Positions 19,140-28,503 are shown, numbered from the stretch's first letter. The stretch is DNA of 64,000 bases from Pantoea ananatis LMG 2665 (GCF_000710035.2 NZ_JMJJ01000005.1:930001-994000), one strand, 5' to 3'. Notes: generated from the sequence alone by a model not told the origin. Translations and numbers: made by a program.

Positions 19140-20210
19140 TTAGCGACTCAGCGTTTCATCCAGCGGGGCTTCAGGCCACGCGTGCACCACCGCCTTGACC
19201 AGGGTGGCGAGCGGAATCGCAAAAAACACGCCCCAGAATCCCCACATTCCGCCAAAGATCACCACTGACAAGATGATCACCAGCGGATGCAGATTGACCG
19301 CTTCTGAGAACAAAATCGGCACCAGCACATTGCCGTCAAGTGCCTGAATCACCAGATAGACGGTTAACAGCGTCCAGAACTCGCTATCAAGCCCCCACTG
19401 AAACAACCCTACGCCAATAACCGGAATGGTGACCAGCATCGCGCCGATATAGGGGATCAGAACCGAAACCCCCACTAATACGGCCAGCAAAAGCGAGTAG
19501 TTAAGGCCGAGGAACATGAAAGCCAGCCAGCTGGCGATCCCGACCACCACCATTTCCAGCACCTTGCCGCGAATGTAATTAGTAATTTGCTGATTCATCT
19601 CCTGCCACACTTCCCCTGCCAGCCCGCGATTGCGCGGCAGCACGCGCCGAACGGCGTTCAGCATCTGCTCTTTGTCCTTCAGCAGGAAGAACACCATGAG
19701 CGGCACCAGCACGAGATAAATCATCAGGGTCATCAAGCCTACCAGCGAGGCCAGGGAATATTTCACCAGCGAATCGCCTACCCCGCTAAGACGACCGCGC
19801 AGGTTTTCAACGATAACGTCAATGATGCCCGCATCGACCAACGCGGGAAAACGTCGGGGTAAACCCGCCGCATACAGATAGAGCTTGTTCAGCATGTTGG
19901 GCAGATCCCGCGTCAGGTTGATGCCCTGCTGCCAGGCGACGGGGGCGACAATCAAGACCAGAACCAGCAGAATCCCGGCAAACAGCACCAACACGATGCT
20001 GGTCGCCCAGCTCCGCGTACAGCCAATGCGTTGCAGCCGTACCGTCGGCCATTCAAGCAGGTAAGCGAGAACCAGCGCCACCAGCAAGGGCGCCAGCAAC
20101 CCACTCAGAAAGAAAAGAATGCAGAATCCCGCCAGCAGAATTACCAGCAGGCCAATCGCCTGCGGATCGCTAAAACGGCGTTTGTACCATTGAATCAATA
20201 AAGCCAGCAT
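19140..20210 (-). CDS. perM: AI-2E family transporter PerM
   Basis: This is an inner-membrane protein of 356 residues (E. coli PerM 353) in the AI-2E transporter family. Roughly eight hydrophobic segments are visible, including FCILFFLSGLLAPLLVALVLAY near the N-terminus and the conserved C-terminal VLVPILFSEAVNLHPLVIILSVVIFGGMWGFWGV. The physiological substrate of PerM is not settled. In E. coli perM directly precedes bepA; here a 12-kb accessory block separates them. Confidence 0.93.
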   Translation of the reverse strand: MLALLIQWYKRRFSDPQAIGLLVILLAGFCILFFLSGLLAPLLVALVLAYLLEWPTVRLQRIGCTRSWATSIVLVLFAGILLVLVLIVAPVAWQQGINLTRDLPNMLNKLYLYAAGLPRRFPALVDAGIIDVIVENLRGRLSGVGDSLVKYSLASLVGLMTLMIYLVLVPLMVFFLLKDKEQMLNAVRRVLPRNRGLAGEVWQEMNQQITNYIRGKVLEMVVVGIASWLAFMFLGLNYSLLLAVLVGVSVLIPYIGAMLVTIPVIGVGLFQWGLDSEFWTLLTVYLVIQALDGNVLVPILFSEAVNLHPLVIILSVVIFGGMWGFWGVFFAIPLATLVKAVVHAWPEAPLDETLSR

Positions 20211-20403
20211 GCCGTTGGGTCCATAACGTCAAAAAGGGCCATGATTGTACCGGATATTCTGGTGCGGGAAAGATGTGAAAAGCAGTCTGTGGCCTGACAG
20301 CTTTCGTTGACCGGGCGATGGCGGGCCTGCACGGCCCTGTTAACGGGAGTTTGAACCTGGCTGAGGCTGTCCACTGGCAGGCGAATCGCCACCGATTCTA
20401 TTC

Positions 20404-20435
20404 ACAGCGGGCCGAACGCCTTTCCGGCCCGCTGT
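20404..20435 (-). terminator. Hairpin downstream of the GH127 gene
   Basis: ACAGCGGGCC (20404-20413) and GGCCCGCTGT (20426-20435) form a 10-bp perfect stem, 18 bases beyond the GH127 stop. The bases after it on the minus strand are not T-rich, so this may be a transcript-stabilising hairpin or a weak terminator. The rest of 20211-20452 shows nothing recognisable. Confidence 0.45.
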
Positions 20436-20452
20436 CGGTCAATGTTCTGGGG

Positions 20453-22408
20453 TCAGGCTTCGTTTACCCAAATACGCATCTCCCCTTCTCCCCGGTTCGC
20501 CCAGCAGAACCAGGGGATAAACGTTAACGTCTGGCTCTGCGGTGCAGCCGGTGCGCGGTCGTAGTTCCACAGCGGCTGTTGCGCTGGCTCGTGGGCGGTC
20601 TTTTTCACCCCTTCAGCCTGGATTACTACCTTGTGCGCAAAGACGCCCTTCCCTTCAAAGGTGTTGAACGCCGCAGACGCGGGCAGCCATACATTGTGTA
20701 ACTGCTCGCCGTTATCGGCCTGCTCCAGGCAGTAGACTATCGGCCCGCGCTGGACAGCCACCTTACCCGCCACATGACGCACGAGCGGATTACCGTACAC
20801 CCGGCGCACCGGCATCGGAAGCGTTAGCGTGAGCGTGTCGCCCTCCTGCCAAATCCGTTCAATGTACAGGTAGCCTTTGCGGGCGCGATCCGTCACCACC
20901 TCACCGTTACAGCTCACCTGCGGCGCCTCGCACCAGTCAGGCAGTCGTAACGCCAGCGTATGTTTTACGGGCTGGGTGACATCCACAGAAATCGTGACCG
21001 TTTCCTCCCAGGGAAAGTTACCGCTGATACGGATACCCAACGTGCGATCGCCGACGGGCACATCAACCCGGTTGCCGACGTAGAGATTGATAAAGAGCGC
21101 ATTCTCGTGCGGCGTATAGATATAGTGACCGAGCGAGGTCAGTAAACGCGCGATGTTTGGTGGGCAACAGGCACAGCCAAACCAGCGCTGGCGCACTGGT
21201 TTCACATGATCGTAAAGATGGTTGAAATGCAGGGTTTTCGGCTGCACCTCCAGTGGATTGACGTAGAAGAAATGTTTCCCGTCCAGCGCCATACCGCCCA
21301 GTACCGTATTATACAGCGCGCGCTCCATTACGTCGGCGTACTGGCTGTCGGCTTCCATTTCCAGCATACGTCTGGCAAACATCATCAGGCCAATGGACGC
21401 GCAGCTTTCGGCATATACCGTGTCATTGGGTAAATCATAATCGCTGCTGAACGCCTCACCGCTGCTTTGGGAGCCGATTCCGCCGGTAATATAAAGCTGC
21501 CGCTGAGCCATGTTGTGCCACAGCCGCAGGCAGTCCTGACGCTTTCCTTCGTCCTGACTCAGACGCGCGAGGTGCGCTACGCCGGTCATCAGATAAACAA
21601 ACCGCACCGCGTGGCCCACTGCGTGCTGCTGTTCGGCAAGAGGCTGATGCGCCTGGCTGTAAACCTTGTCCTTCACCATCCATGCCGGGCCATAGGTATG
21701 CCAGTAGGAAGTCTGACCGCGTTTCTCGTACTCAATATCATAGAAGTGAGGCTGGGTGCCGCGCTGCGTGACAAACGTATTCACCAGCGCCAGATAGCGT
21801 GGTTGCTGAGTCACTTCATACAACCGCATCAGCGCCAGCTCGATCTCGGGATGGCCAGGATAACCGTGCAGCTGATGCTCCTCAGGGCCAAACACGCTGT
21901 CGATATGGTCGGCGAGCCTGCACACCACCTCCAGTAAACGGCGTTTGCCGGTCGCCTGGTAAAATGCCACGCCCGCCTCAATCATGTGCCCGGCGCAGTA
22001 AAGCTCGTGGCACTCGGCAAGGTTGGTCCAACGATCTTGCGGCGCTTTCACGGTGAAGTAAGTGTTGAGATAGCCATCCTCGCACTGCGCCGCCGCGATC
22101 AGCTCAATCACCTCATCGGCCGTTTTCTCCAGTTCCGCGTCAGGCTTCTGGCAAAGCGACCAGGCCACCGCCTCCAGCCATTTCGCTACATCGCTGTCCT
22201 GAAACACCATGCCATAGAATTCCCCGTCCTGCTGGCCAGCCGCGATGCGAAAGTTTTCGATGGCATGGCTGGGATCGGCTTCTTCGATCCGATCGTTAAG
22301 CGCCTCCCACTGATAAGGAATCACCACCTCCCGCACCAGTTGTTGATACTTACCGAGAAACGGATCGTGGATAGTCAGCTTATGCAGATCGACTTCATTG
22401 ACAGACAT
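20453..22408 (-). CDS. Glycoside hydrolase family 127, beta-L-arabinofuranosidase type
   Basis: This 651-residue protein is the same size as the founding member HypBA1 of Bifidobacterium longum (658), which releases L-arabinose from beta-L-arabinofuranosides. The catalytic set typical of GH127 is present: Glu 334 and Cys 336 in YAESCAS, and Cys 412, 414 and 415 in FGCACCPPNIAR, which bind zinc and include the nucleophilic cysteine. The N-terminal half is an (alpha/alpha)6 barrel, the C-terminal part beta-sandwich. There is no signal peptide, so the enzyme is cytoplasmic. The start at 22408 is preceded by GAGGAGAG. It begins 10 bases after the transporter gene, so the pair is one operon. Activity on a particular glycoside is an inference from the family. 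Confidence 0.9.
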   Translation of the reverse strand: MSVNEVDLHKLTIHDPFLGKYQQLVREVVIPYQWEALNDRIEEADPSHAIENFRIAAGQQDGEFYGMVFQDSDVAKWLEAVAWSLCQKPDAELEKTADEVIELIAAAQCEDGYLNTYFTVKAPQDRWTNLAECHELYCAGHMIEAGVAFYQATGKRRLLEVVCRLADHIDSVFGPEEHQLHGYPGHPEIELALMRLYEVTQQPRYLALVNTFVTQRGTQPHFYDIEYEKRGQTSYWHTYGPAWMVKDKVYSQAHQPLAEQQHAVGHAVRFVYLMTGVAHLARLSQDEGKRQDCLRLWHNMAQRQLYITGGIGSQSSGEAFSSDYDLPNDTVYAESCASIGLMMFARRMLEMEADSQYADVMERALYNTVLGGMALDGKHFFYVNPLEVQPKTLHFNHLYDHVKPVRQRWFGCACCPPNIARLLTSLGHYIYTPHENALFINLYVGNRVDVPVGDRTLGIRISGNFPWEETVTISVDVTQPVKHTLALRLPDWCEAPQVSCNGEVVTDRARKGYLYIERIWQEGDTLTLTLPMPVRRVYGNPLVRHVAGKVAVQRGPIVYCLEQADNGEQLHNVWLPASAAFNTFEGKGVFAHKVVIQAEGVKKTAHEPAQQPLWNYDRAPAAPQSQTLTFIPWFCWANRGEGEMRIWVNEA

Positions 22409-22418
22409 CTTACTCTCC

Positions 22419-23819
22419 TCAAGACGGAACATGGCGAATACGCAGGTCGTGGGCGATCTGCGCCATCATCGGGTTAGTGAGCTTGCAGGCGCGGATGGTG
22501 AATGCCAGCAACAGGTGGAACAGCGCCGGTAACAGGGTTTCCGTGGCGGTAATACCGTGCAGGGAGGCAGCCGTCTGATTGCCGATCCCCGGCTTATAAG
22601 CCACGATGACAAACAGCAGGCTGATAATGACGGCGCTGGAGGCCCAGGCAAGCTTGATAAAGAACAGGTTAAACGCGAAATTCATGCCCGACGAGCGGAC
22701 ACCGTTTTTCCATTCGCCGTAGTCATCAGCAAAGGCCATCAGGGCAAAATGCAGCGGCAAAGTGAACCCAAGGATGATGCCATTACTGAGGATCACCACC
22801 AGCCACAATATCTGCCATGACGGCCCGACCGGCAGGAACCACATCATGACTGCAAGTGCGGCCAGCACAAGGTTGGTCCAGTAATACAGCCGGACGGTGT
22901 CAATGCGCCTGGAAAGCGGGTTCACGATCACCGATCCCACAATGGAGGCTAACGTCACCATGGTAAAAAACAGCGACGTGAAAGCCGTGCTGCCCTGTAA
23001 CACATAGGTAATGAAGTACATGTAGCCGCCGCCGCGAATGTTAAACACGTTAATCAGCAAAAAAGACATCACCAGCATCAGCAACAGCTGATCGTTTTTG
23101 CGTAGCCCGGCCAGATGCTCACGCAGGGTAAATTTGCCCAGGCTGTCCAGCGGTACGCGCTCGCGGACCCAAAAGAAGCAACACAGGAACATCACGACCG
23201 CCAGAGCGCACAGGATACCGACGCCAGACTGATAGCCCAGGGCCGCATTCCCCTTACCCAACACCGCGACCAGCCACGGCAGCCCTACCGAAACCAGAAA
23301 CCCGGCCACCCCGCACAATACAAAGCGCCATGACTGGCAGGCCAGCACTTCTGTGTGGCGGGTGGTCATGGTGTTGATCAGCGCGCAATAGGGCACGTTG
23401 ATGGCGGTATAGCTGACAGAGAGCAGCAGATAGGTGGCAAACGCCCAAACAATTTTCATGTCCATGCTGACGGCGGGCACGGTGAACGTCAGCGCACCAA
23501 TGAGGCCAAGGGGAACTGCCACCCAGAGCTGCCACGGGCGGAAGCGCCCCCAACGGCTATGGGTTCTGTCGGCAATGACGCCCATCACCGGATCGGAGAC
23601 CGCGTCAAACACGCGCAGCACCATAAACAGGGTGCCGACCAGCGCGGGCGTTAAGCCAAACACATCGGTGTAGAAAAACGTCAGGAAGTTGGTGATCAGG
23701 CAGGTGATCACCGTGCCGCCGGCGTCACCCAAGCCGTAACCTATTTTCTCTCGCAGGGACAGCGCACTCTGCGTAGCCGACGGGCTAAGATCGGCCTGAG
23801 CGATAGTCGTAGAAGTCAT
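22419..23819 (-). CDS. GPH-family (glycoside-pentoside-hexuronide) sugar:cation symporter
   Basis: This 466-residue inner-membrane transporter has the GPH signatures: N-terminal [15 protein letters not shown], then [25 protein letters not shown] between helices 2 and 3, and the 12-helix pattern. Relatives include MelB, XynB/YagG and YicJ. It is the first gene of a two-gene operon with the GH127 hydrolase, so its cargo is probably a short arabinofuranose-containing oligosaccharide that the cytoplasmic hydrolase then cleaves. That substrate is inferred from context, not visible in the protein. It is divergent from an AraC-type regulator 248 bases away. Confidence 0.9.
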   Translation of the reverse strand: MTSTTIAQADLSPSATQSALSLREKIGYGLGDAGGTVITCLITNFLTFFYTDVFGLTPALVGTLFMVLRVFDAVSDPVMGVIADRTHSRWGRFRPWQLWVAVPLGLIGALTFTVPAVSMDMKIVWAFATYLLLSVSYTAINVPYCALINTMTTRHTEVLACQSWRFVLCGVAGFLVSVGLPWLVAVLGKGNAALGYQSGVGILCALAVVMFLCCFFWVRERVPLDSLGKFTLREHLAGLRKNDQLLLMLVMSFLLINVFNIRGGGYMYFITYVLQGSTAFTSLFFTMVTLASIVGSVIVNPLSRRIDTVRLYYWTNLVLAALAVMMWFLPVGPSWQILWLVVILSNGIILGFTLPLHFALMAFADDYGEWKNGVRSSGMNFAFNLFFIKLAWASSAVIISLLFVIVAYKPGIGNQTAASLHGITATETLLPALFHLLLAFTIRACKLTNPMMAQIAHDLRIRHVPS

Positions 23820-23972
23820 TTAAAATGCCTCATGCAGGACAGAGAGGATTGCCCGCTTTATGCCGGGCTTATTGGTGTTTTAGCGCTTAACCCGATTTAT
23901 TTTGTCAGGAATCCGTTCACCAACAAGAGCACAAAAAAGTATAAAAACGGGGTAATTCCGACCTGTGAAGCA

Positions 23973-23994
23973 AAGTGTGAACTGGATCAGGTAC
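23973..23994 (+). promoter_or_regulatory. Candidate CRP site in the divergent GPH/AraC promoter region
   Basis: Fifteen of 22 positions match the CRP consensus, with a full TGTGA (23976-23980), a six-base spacer and TCAGG instead of TCACA. TGTGAA also occurs 12 bases upstream (23964-23969) as a direct repeat, which could instead be an AraC-family half-site pair. Catabolite control would suit a sugar operon. Confidence 0.35.
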
Positions 23995-24067
23995 ATGTCT
24001 TTTTTTTAGTTAATAATCAGAGAGAAAGACATCAATTACCTCTGTAGCAGCGGGAAAATGAATAACG

Positions 24068-24886
24068 ATGTTCGAATTATCCATAACGTTTCCGATACAG
24101 GTGCAAAATGGCGGGCTGTTTATTTCGCGCGGCGTGGGAACCCATCCTGCACGCAGGCTGACCTCCTGGGAGATCATTTTCGTTGAACGCGGGCAGTTAA
24201 CGATTCGGGAGGATGGCGAGCTGTTCAGCGTGCAGGCGGGCGAAAGCCTGCTGCTGAGGCCAGGGCATTTGCATGTGGGAGAAGGGATTTTTCCGGCCGA
24301 TCTGAAATTTTACTGGCTGCATTTTGACTGGCAGAAACAGCCTGAGCAGCATGGCTTACACCAGGCACTGCTCCACCTTCCCCAGCATACGCGCGTTGGC
24401 GATCCGGCCTATATCATCGCCCTGTTCCGGCAGTTCCTCAGCGAGCAGGAAAACATTCACCGCAGCGTCGCGCTGGAATGTATTTTACTGCTTATACTGC
24501 AGCAGCTCGCGGCTCCGGCGCTGCACGAGGATGTTGTCGACAGCCCCGGCGTTGACCTGGCCTGGAAAGCCAATCAGCTTATTCGCACGCAGTATCACCT
24601 GGCGCTTTCAACCTCCACGCTGGCGAAAACGCTGCATTGCAATGCCGATTATCTGGGACGTGTTTACCGGCGCGTGTTTCGCCTGACGCTGACGGAAGCC
24701 CTTCACCGGCAGCGCGTATTAATGGCAGAAAAGCTGCTGATCGGCGATAAGCTGCCCTTAACCGAGGTAGCGCGTCAGTGTGGGTTCAATGATGTGGGCT
24801 ATTTCCGTCAGATATTCCGTAAGCATACAGGCTTAACACCTGCCAGCTGGAAGCGACGCTACTGCCGCGAGCATATCAATTCCTGA
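24068..24886 (+). CDS. AraC-family transcriptional regulator, likely for the GH127 operon
   Basis: This 272-residue protein has an N-terminal cupin-like sensor half (GGLFISRGVGTHPARRLTSWEIIFVERGQLTIREDGE, about residues 13-60). A C-terminal AraC/XylS DNA-binding domain with two helix-turn-helix units follows (LALSTSTLAKTLHCNADYLGRVYRRVF and LPLTEVARQCGFNDVGYFRQIFRKHTGLTPASWK). It is divergent from the transporter-hydrolase operon, the usual arrangement for a dedicated activator that binds the sugar. The ribosome site is weak. Ligand unknown. It converges with the downstream diguanylate cyclase gene. Confidence 0.87.
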   Translation: MFELSITFPIQVQNGGLFISRGVGTHPARRLTSWEIIFVERGQLTIREDGELFSVQAGESLLLRPGHLHVGEGIFPADLKFYWLHFDWQKQPEQHGLHQALLHLPQHTRVGDPAYIIALFRQFLSEQENIHRSVALECILLLILQQLAAPALHEDVVDSPGVDLAWKANQLIRTQYHLALSTSTLAKTLHCNADYLGRVYRRVFRLTLTEALHRQRVLMAEKLLIGDKLPLTEVARQCGFNDVGYFRQIFRKHTGLTPASWKRRYCREHINS

Positions 24887-24891
24887 TGGCT

Positions 24892-24909
24892 CGCCCGGAT
24901 TGCCGGGCG
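24892..24909. terminator. Hairpin between convergent araC-type and GGDEF genes
   Basis: CGCCCGG (24892-24898) pairs with CCGGGCG (24903-24909) across a four-base loop in the 52-base gap between the two stops. T tracts are missing, so its strength as a terminator is uncertain. Confidence 0.4.
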
Positions 24910-24938
24910 GGCCAGAAACCGTTAGCGCACAGTCTTGA

Positions 24939-26519
24939 TCAAGAGGCTTTTACGCGTTTGGCAACCACGGTGCAGTTGCGACCGCTGTTCTTAGCCTGAT
25001 ACAGGGCATCGTCAGCCCGCTTCAGGCTGCTTTCCAGCGGCGGCCGCCGGGCATCCCACTCAGCTACGCCGATGGAAATCGTGATATGGCCGACCGCCTC
25101 GATAGCGTTATCCGCGATGCTGATGCGAATGCGCTCGGCCGTCGCCTCAGCCTCTTTCAGAGGCGTGTTAGGCAACAGCATTAAAAACTCTTCACCACCG
25201 TTACGGCAGACCACATCCGACTGCCGGGCGCTCTGTCGTAGCGTCTGCGCCACCTGCCGAATCACCCGATCGCCGACGTCGTGTCCCCAGTTGTCATTGA
25301 CGCTTTTGAAATGATCGATATCCAGGGCGAGCACGGCAAAAGGCTGGCGCATCGTCTGGTAGTAATCGAGTACCGCGTTAAGCCCGCGGCGGTTGAGTAA
25401 CAGCGTTAGCGAATCGGTCTGCGCTTCCGAACTCAGCCGACCAATTTTGTCCTGTACCAGCCCAATACCGGTTAACAGCGCCCGTTTAACCTGGGCGGCC
25501 TCAAAGTACCATGCCCGAATGCCGCCAATTTCGTAGGTGGCGCTTGAGGCATCAATCTTGCTGGCCTTGCGGGCCAGTTGCCAGAGCGGCATGGCAATCA
25601 TCCGTGCCAGAATGACCGCCACCAGCAAGGTCAGTAAGGCAAAGGGCACTGAATGCTTCAGGACTTTCAGGAGCAACCCCGACAGCGGTTGCAGCGTGAC
25701 GTCAACAGGTTTCAACGCCACCACCATCCAGCCCGTCGTGGGGACGATGGCGTAGCCGGCCAGCCGGGTCGGTTTGTCGGGCTCAGTTAAGACCAGCGAG
25801 CCGTTATCTTTTTCCTGACGTTCCCGATCGCTCATCAGTGGCGACATGGTTTTGCCCACCATCTGGCGGTTCTGGTGATACAGCACCTGATTATCGCCGT
25901 CGAGAACAAATACGCTGGTGCCGTCGCGATAAAACTGTTCACCCAGCAGCGCATTCAGAATACTTTTCTTTTTCAGGTAAATCGTCCCGCCAATATAGCC
26001 CAGATAGCGTCCCTGGTTATTCCAGATGGGCCATGAGACAAAAATCAGCAGGTTATTGGCGGCAGAGAGTGTCGGTCTGCTAATCAGCGGTTGCCGGGTC
26101 TGCAGCGCTTCGCGGGCCGCATCGCTGGTCAGATGCATCCCGGTTAAGGTCAGCGATTCGGGAGATATTGCGCGCACCGTACCCGTTTCATCCACCACGG
26201 CGACCGAGTTAAAACTGTCGGTCTGCTCACGTAGACGGTTCACTTCCGCTTTGAGCAGTGCCTCATTATTGAAATCTTTTCCCAGTAAATTAGCACTGAA
26301 GTGCAACTGGGACTGCGCCAGCCGGAAAAAGACTTCGCTGGTGGAGGCCAGTTTGGCAGCGTAAGCGCGGTTGGCTTCCAGGGTGCTGTCGATCAGCACC
26401 ATGCGTTGCACACGCCAGGTTGCATATAAATTATTGGCAAGCGTGATGACTATGCTGGCAATAACCAGCAGCGCAATAAGCGTGCGTAAGTCCGCCCGGG
26501 GACGGAAATTTATGAGCAT
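24939..26519 (-). CDS. Membrane diguanylate cyclase with Cache sensor domain
   Basis: This is a c-di-GMP synthase of about 526 residues. In order: a first membrane helix (LIALLVIASIVITLANNLYATW), a periplasmic dCache-like domain of about 260 residues (SVAVVDETGTVRAISPESL, YLGYIGGTIYLKKKS, TTGWMVVALKP), a second helix (VPFALLTLLVAVILARMIAMPLW), a short HAMP-like linker and a GGDEF domain (DSLTLLLNRRG, LALDIDHFKSVND, NGGEEF). The GGEEF active site is intact, and the RxxD inhibitory site (RQSD) lies five residues before it, so product inhibition is likely. The start at 26519 (ATG) is chosen; a TTG at 26540 is possible, and neither has a strong ribosome site. The stimulus is unknown. Confidence 0.88.
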   Translation of the reverse strand: MLINFRPRADLRTLIALLVIASIVITLANNLYATWRVQRMVLIDSTLEANRAYAAKLASTSEVFFRLAQSQLHFSANLLGKDFNNEALLKAEVNRLREQTDSFNSVAVVDETGTVRAISPESLTLTGMHLTSDAAREALQTRQPLISRPTLSAANNLLIFVSWPIWNNQGRYLGYIGGTIYLKKKSILNALLGEQFYRDGTSVFVLDGDNQVLYHQNRQMVGKTMSPLMSDRERQEKDNGSLVLTEPDKPTRLAGYAIVPTTGWMVVALKPVDVTLQPLSGLLLKVLKHSVPFALLTLLVAVILARMIAMPLWQLARKASKIDASSATYEIGGIRAWYFEAAQVKRALLTGIGLVQDKIGRLSSEAQTDSLTLLLNRRGLNAVLDYYQTMRQPFAVLALDIDHFKSVNDNWGHDVGDRVIRQVAQTLRQSARQSDVVCRNGGEEFLMLLPNTPLKEAEATAERIRISIADNAIEAVGHITISIGVAEWDARRPPLESSLKRADDALYQAKNSGRNCTVVAKRVKAS

Positions 26520-26588
26520 GGCGGGAACGCCACAGTGCAAAGATTCATTTTGCTGTGCCTGACTCTGTTGTTTTTATCGTGATTGCGG

Positions 26589-26620
26589 TCCTACAGCGTG
26601 TAAGTTTACACGCTGTAGGA
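26589..26620. repeat. 32-bp perfect inverted repeat
   Basis: The arms are TCCTACAGCGTGTAA (26589-26603) and TTACACGCTGTAGGA (26606-26620), with only GT between them. It lies between the phosphodiesterase stop and the diguanylate cyclase start, both on the minus strand. No T tract follows on the minus strand, so it does not look like a normal intrinsic terminator. It could be a transcript-end hairpin, a regulator site for the cyclase gene or a mobile-element relic. Confidence 0.7.
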
Positions 26621-26674
26621 CAATTTGAGCAGGTTTAAGCGCGGCATTAACCAAAAAGTCAGCCCGTATGGCTT

Positions 26675-27505
26675 TTAATCGATTAACCCGTTTTGATCAT
26701 AAAAGGGCCAGGGGCCATCATAGTCTCCAATCGCACACTGATGCGTGGTCATTCCCTGCTGCGGATGCCAGCGATGCAGTAAAAATCCTGCCGGTTCCAG
26801 CATGAAGTTTGCCGGGCCATCCGGTTGCAGATCCAGCGCAACCTGATGAGATACGCCGGGGGCAATGCAGGCCAGCGTACCGGCAAAGCGGGTCTGAATC
26901 GCGCGGTGTACATGGCCACACAGCACACGTTCGACCTGCGGATGACGACTGACGATCGCCGCCAGCGCATCAGGGGCGCGTAAACGCTGGCGATCCATAT
27001 GATCGATACCGCAGACAAAGGGCGGGTGATGCAGCATCACCAGCGCGGGGCTGTCCGGTGACGCGGTCAGTGCGGCATCCAGCCAGTCAAGCTGCTGTTC
27101 ATCAAGCTCGCCCCACGGCTGCTGCGGCACGCTGGAATCGAGCGCCAGTAGCTGAACCCCCTTAACCTCCCGTTGCCAGTTGAGCGTCGGGCCCTGTTGC
27201 AAATAGGGATGATCGGGAAACGCCGCCCGTAGCGCCTGGCGATCGTCATGATTTCCCGCCATCAGGTAAAACGGCAACGCCAGGGTGGCCAGCGCCTGCC
27301 GCAGCGTCTGATACTCTTCTGCCGTACCAAAATCCACCAGGTCGCCGGTTATGACCACCGCATCGGGCCGGGGCGTCAGGCCATTCAGGGTTGCGATCGC
27401 CCGTAACAGGGCATTATACGTATCGACTTTTTTATACGACAGACGACCGTGCGCTTTAATATGCAAGTCGCTGATTTGAGCAATCAGCACAGGTTTAACG
27501 GACAA
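26675..27505 (-). CDS. GpdQ/CpdA-like class III cyclic nucleotide or glycerophosphodiester phosphodiesterase
   Basis: This 276-residue calcineurin-like phosphoesterase carries all metal-binding motifs in order: ISDLH (Asp13, His15), VITGDLVD (Asp55), MAGNHDD (Asn85, His86), LHHPPFV (His) and CGHVH (two His). It resembles GpdQ of Enterobacter aerogenes (glycerophosphodiesterase, 274 residues) in length, motif spacing and C-terminal HRW/YDGPWP segment, and CpdA more distantly. There is no signal peptide. It is the last gene of a six-gene ABC-transporter operon, 11 bases after the ATPase gene. This suggests it hydrolyses the imported compound, plausibly a phosphodiester. That substrate is an inference. 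Confidence 0.87.
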   Translation of the reverse strand: MSVKPVLIAQISDLHIKAHGRLSYKKVDTYNALLRAIATLNGLTPRPDAVVITGDLVDFGTAEEYQTLRQALATLALPFYLMAGNHDDRQALRAAFPDHPYLQQGPTLNWQREVKGVQLLALDSSVPQQPWGELDEQQLDWLDAALTASPDSPALVMLHHPPFVCGIDHMDRQRLRAPDALAAIVSRHPQVERVLCGHVHRAIQTRFAGTLACIAPGVSHQVALDLQPDGPANFMLEPAGFLLHRWHPQQGMTTHQCAIGDYDGPWPFYDQNGLID

Positions 27506-27516
27506 ACGTTGACTCC

Positions 27517-28503
27517 TTAAAGGGTAAATTCGAGTGCGGCCTGCTCAGCCAGCGACCAGCTCACTCGCTGCCCGGCGTGCCAGGTTTCCCGTGCGTGACG
27601 TTCAACCTGAATCGGCTTGTCCAGCCCGATATCAATCATCAGGCGTTGAGACGCGCCGAGAAAGGTGCTGGCAACAATGCAGCCGTGCTGCGCATAGCGG
27701 CCTTCGTCTGCCAGCAGCACATCCTCTGGTCGACAAAAACGCACCGGATGGCCTTGATCGTCACGTGCGATGCAGTTAATCGCGCCAACGAAATCCGCCA
27801 CAAAACGCGAGGCCGGACGCTGATAGATGGCCTGCGGCGTATCGATCTGCACCAGGCGCCCCTGCTCCATGACGGCGATACGATCGCCAAGCGCCATAGC
27901 TTCCTGCTGATCGTGAGTGACATACACAGCGGTGATAGCCAGCTTTTTTAACAGGCCCCCGATTTCCAGACGCAGACGCTCACGCAGTTTGGCATCCAGC
28001 GCCGCCAGCGGTTCGTCAAACAGCAGCACTTTAGGCCGTGCCGCCAGCGCTCTTGCCAGCGCCACGCGCTGTTTCTGCCCGCCGGAGAGCTTGTCGATAT
28101 GACGATGTGCCAGTGACGTGAGATCGACCAGTTCCAGCATCTCGTTGACCCGGGCCTCACGCTCGTGGCGCGGAATGCCCTGCACTTTCAGCCCATAGGC
28201 TACGTTCTGCGCCACGTTAAGCGTGGGAAACAGGGCGTAGTTTTGAAACACCATTCCTACGTTACGCTTCTCAATAGGCAGGTCGGTCACGTTGCGATCG
28301 TCAAACCAGACTTCACCCGGCGCGTCAGTGCTCTCCAGCCCGCTGATAATGCGCAACGTTGTCGTTTTGCCACAGCCGGACGGGCCCAGCAGAACCAGGG
28401 TTTCCCCTGCGCGTACGCTAAGATCCAGTGGGTGCAGCGCCTGATGGTGATGAAAGCGACGCGCACAGCCGCGTAGCGTGACGTTAACCGCATCAACAAT
28501 CAT
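27517..28503 (-). CDS. ABC transporter ATPase (Pot/Fbp/Phn type)
   Basis: This is an ATP-binding subunit of 328 residues. It has Walker A (GPSGCGKTT, about residue 38), Q-loop (MVFQNYALFP), signature LSGGQKQRVALARAL, Walker B with catalytic Glu (VLLFDEPLAALD), and H-loop (VYVTHDQQEA). A C-terminal TOBE-like regulatory domain follows (VRFCRPEDVLL onward). The family comprises spermidine/putrescine, Fe3+ and 2-aminoethylphosphonate importers. Its start overlaps the stop of the upstream permease by four bases (28500-28503), indicating translational coupling. Confidence 0.92.
   Translation of the reverse strand: MIVDAVNVTLRGCARRFHHHQALHPLDLSVRAGETLVLLGPSGCGKTTTLRIISGLESTDAPGEVWFDDRNVTDLPIEKRNVGMVFQNYALFPTLNVAQNVAYGLKVQGIPRHEREARVNEMLELVDLTSLAHRHIDKLSGGQKQRVALARALAARPKVLLFDEPLAALDAKLRERLRLEIGGLLKKLAITAVYVTHDQQEAMALGDRIAVMEQGRLVQIDTPQAIYQRPASRFVADFVGAINCIARDDQGHPVRFCRPEDVLLADEGRYAQHGCIVASTFLGASQRLMIDIGLDKPIQVERHARETWHAGQRVSWSLAEQAALEFTL

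Noticed and set aside
26589..26620. ERIC or REP-type repeat
   Set aside because: The sequence does not match the ERIC core or REP consensus as I know them; it is reported only as an unclassified inverted repeat.
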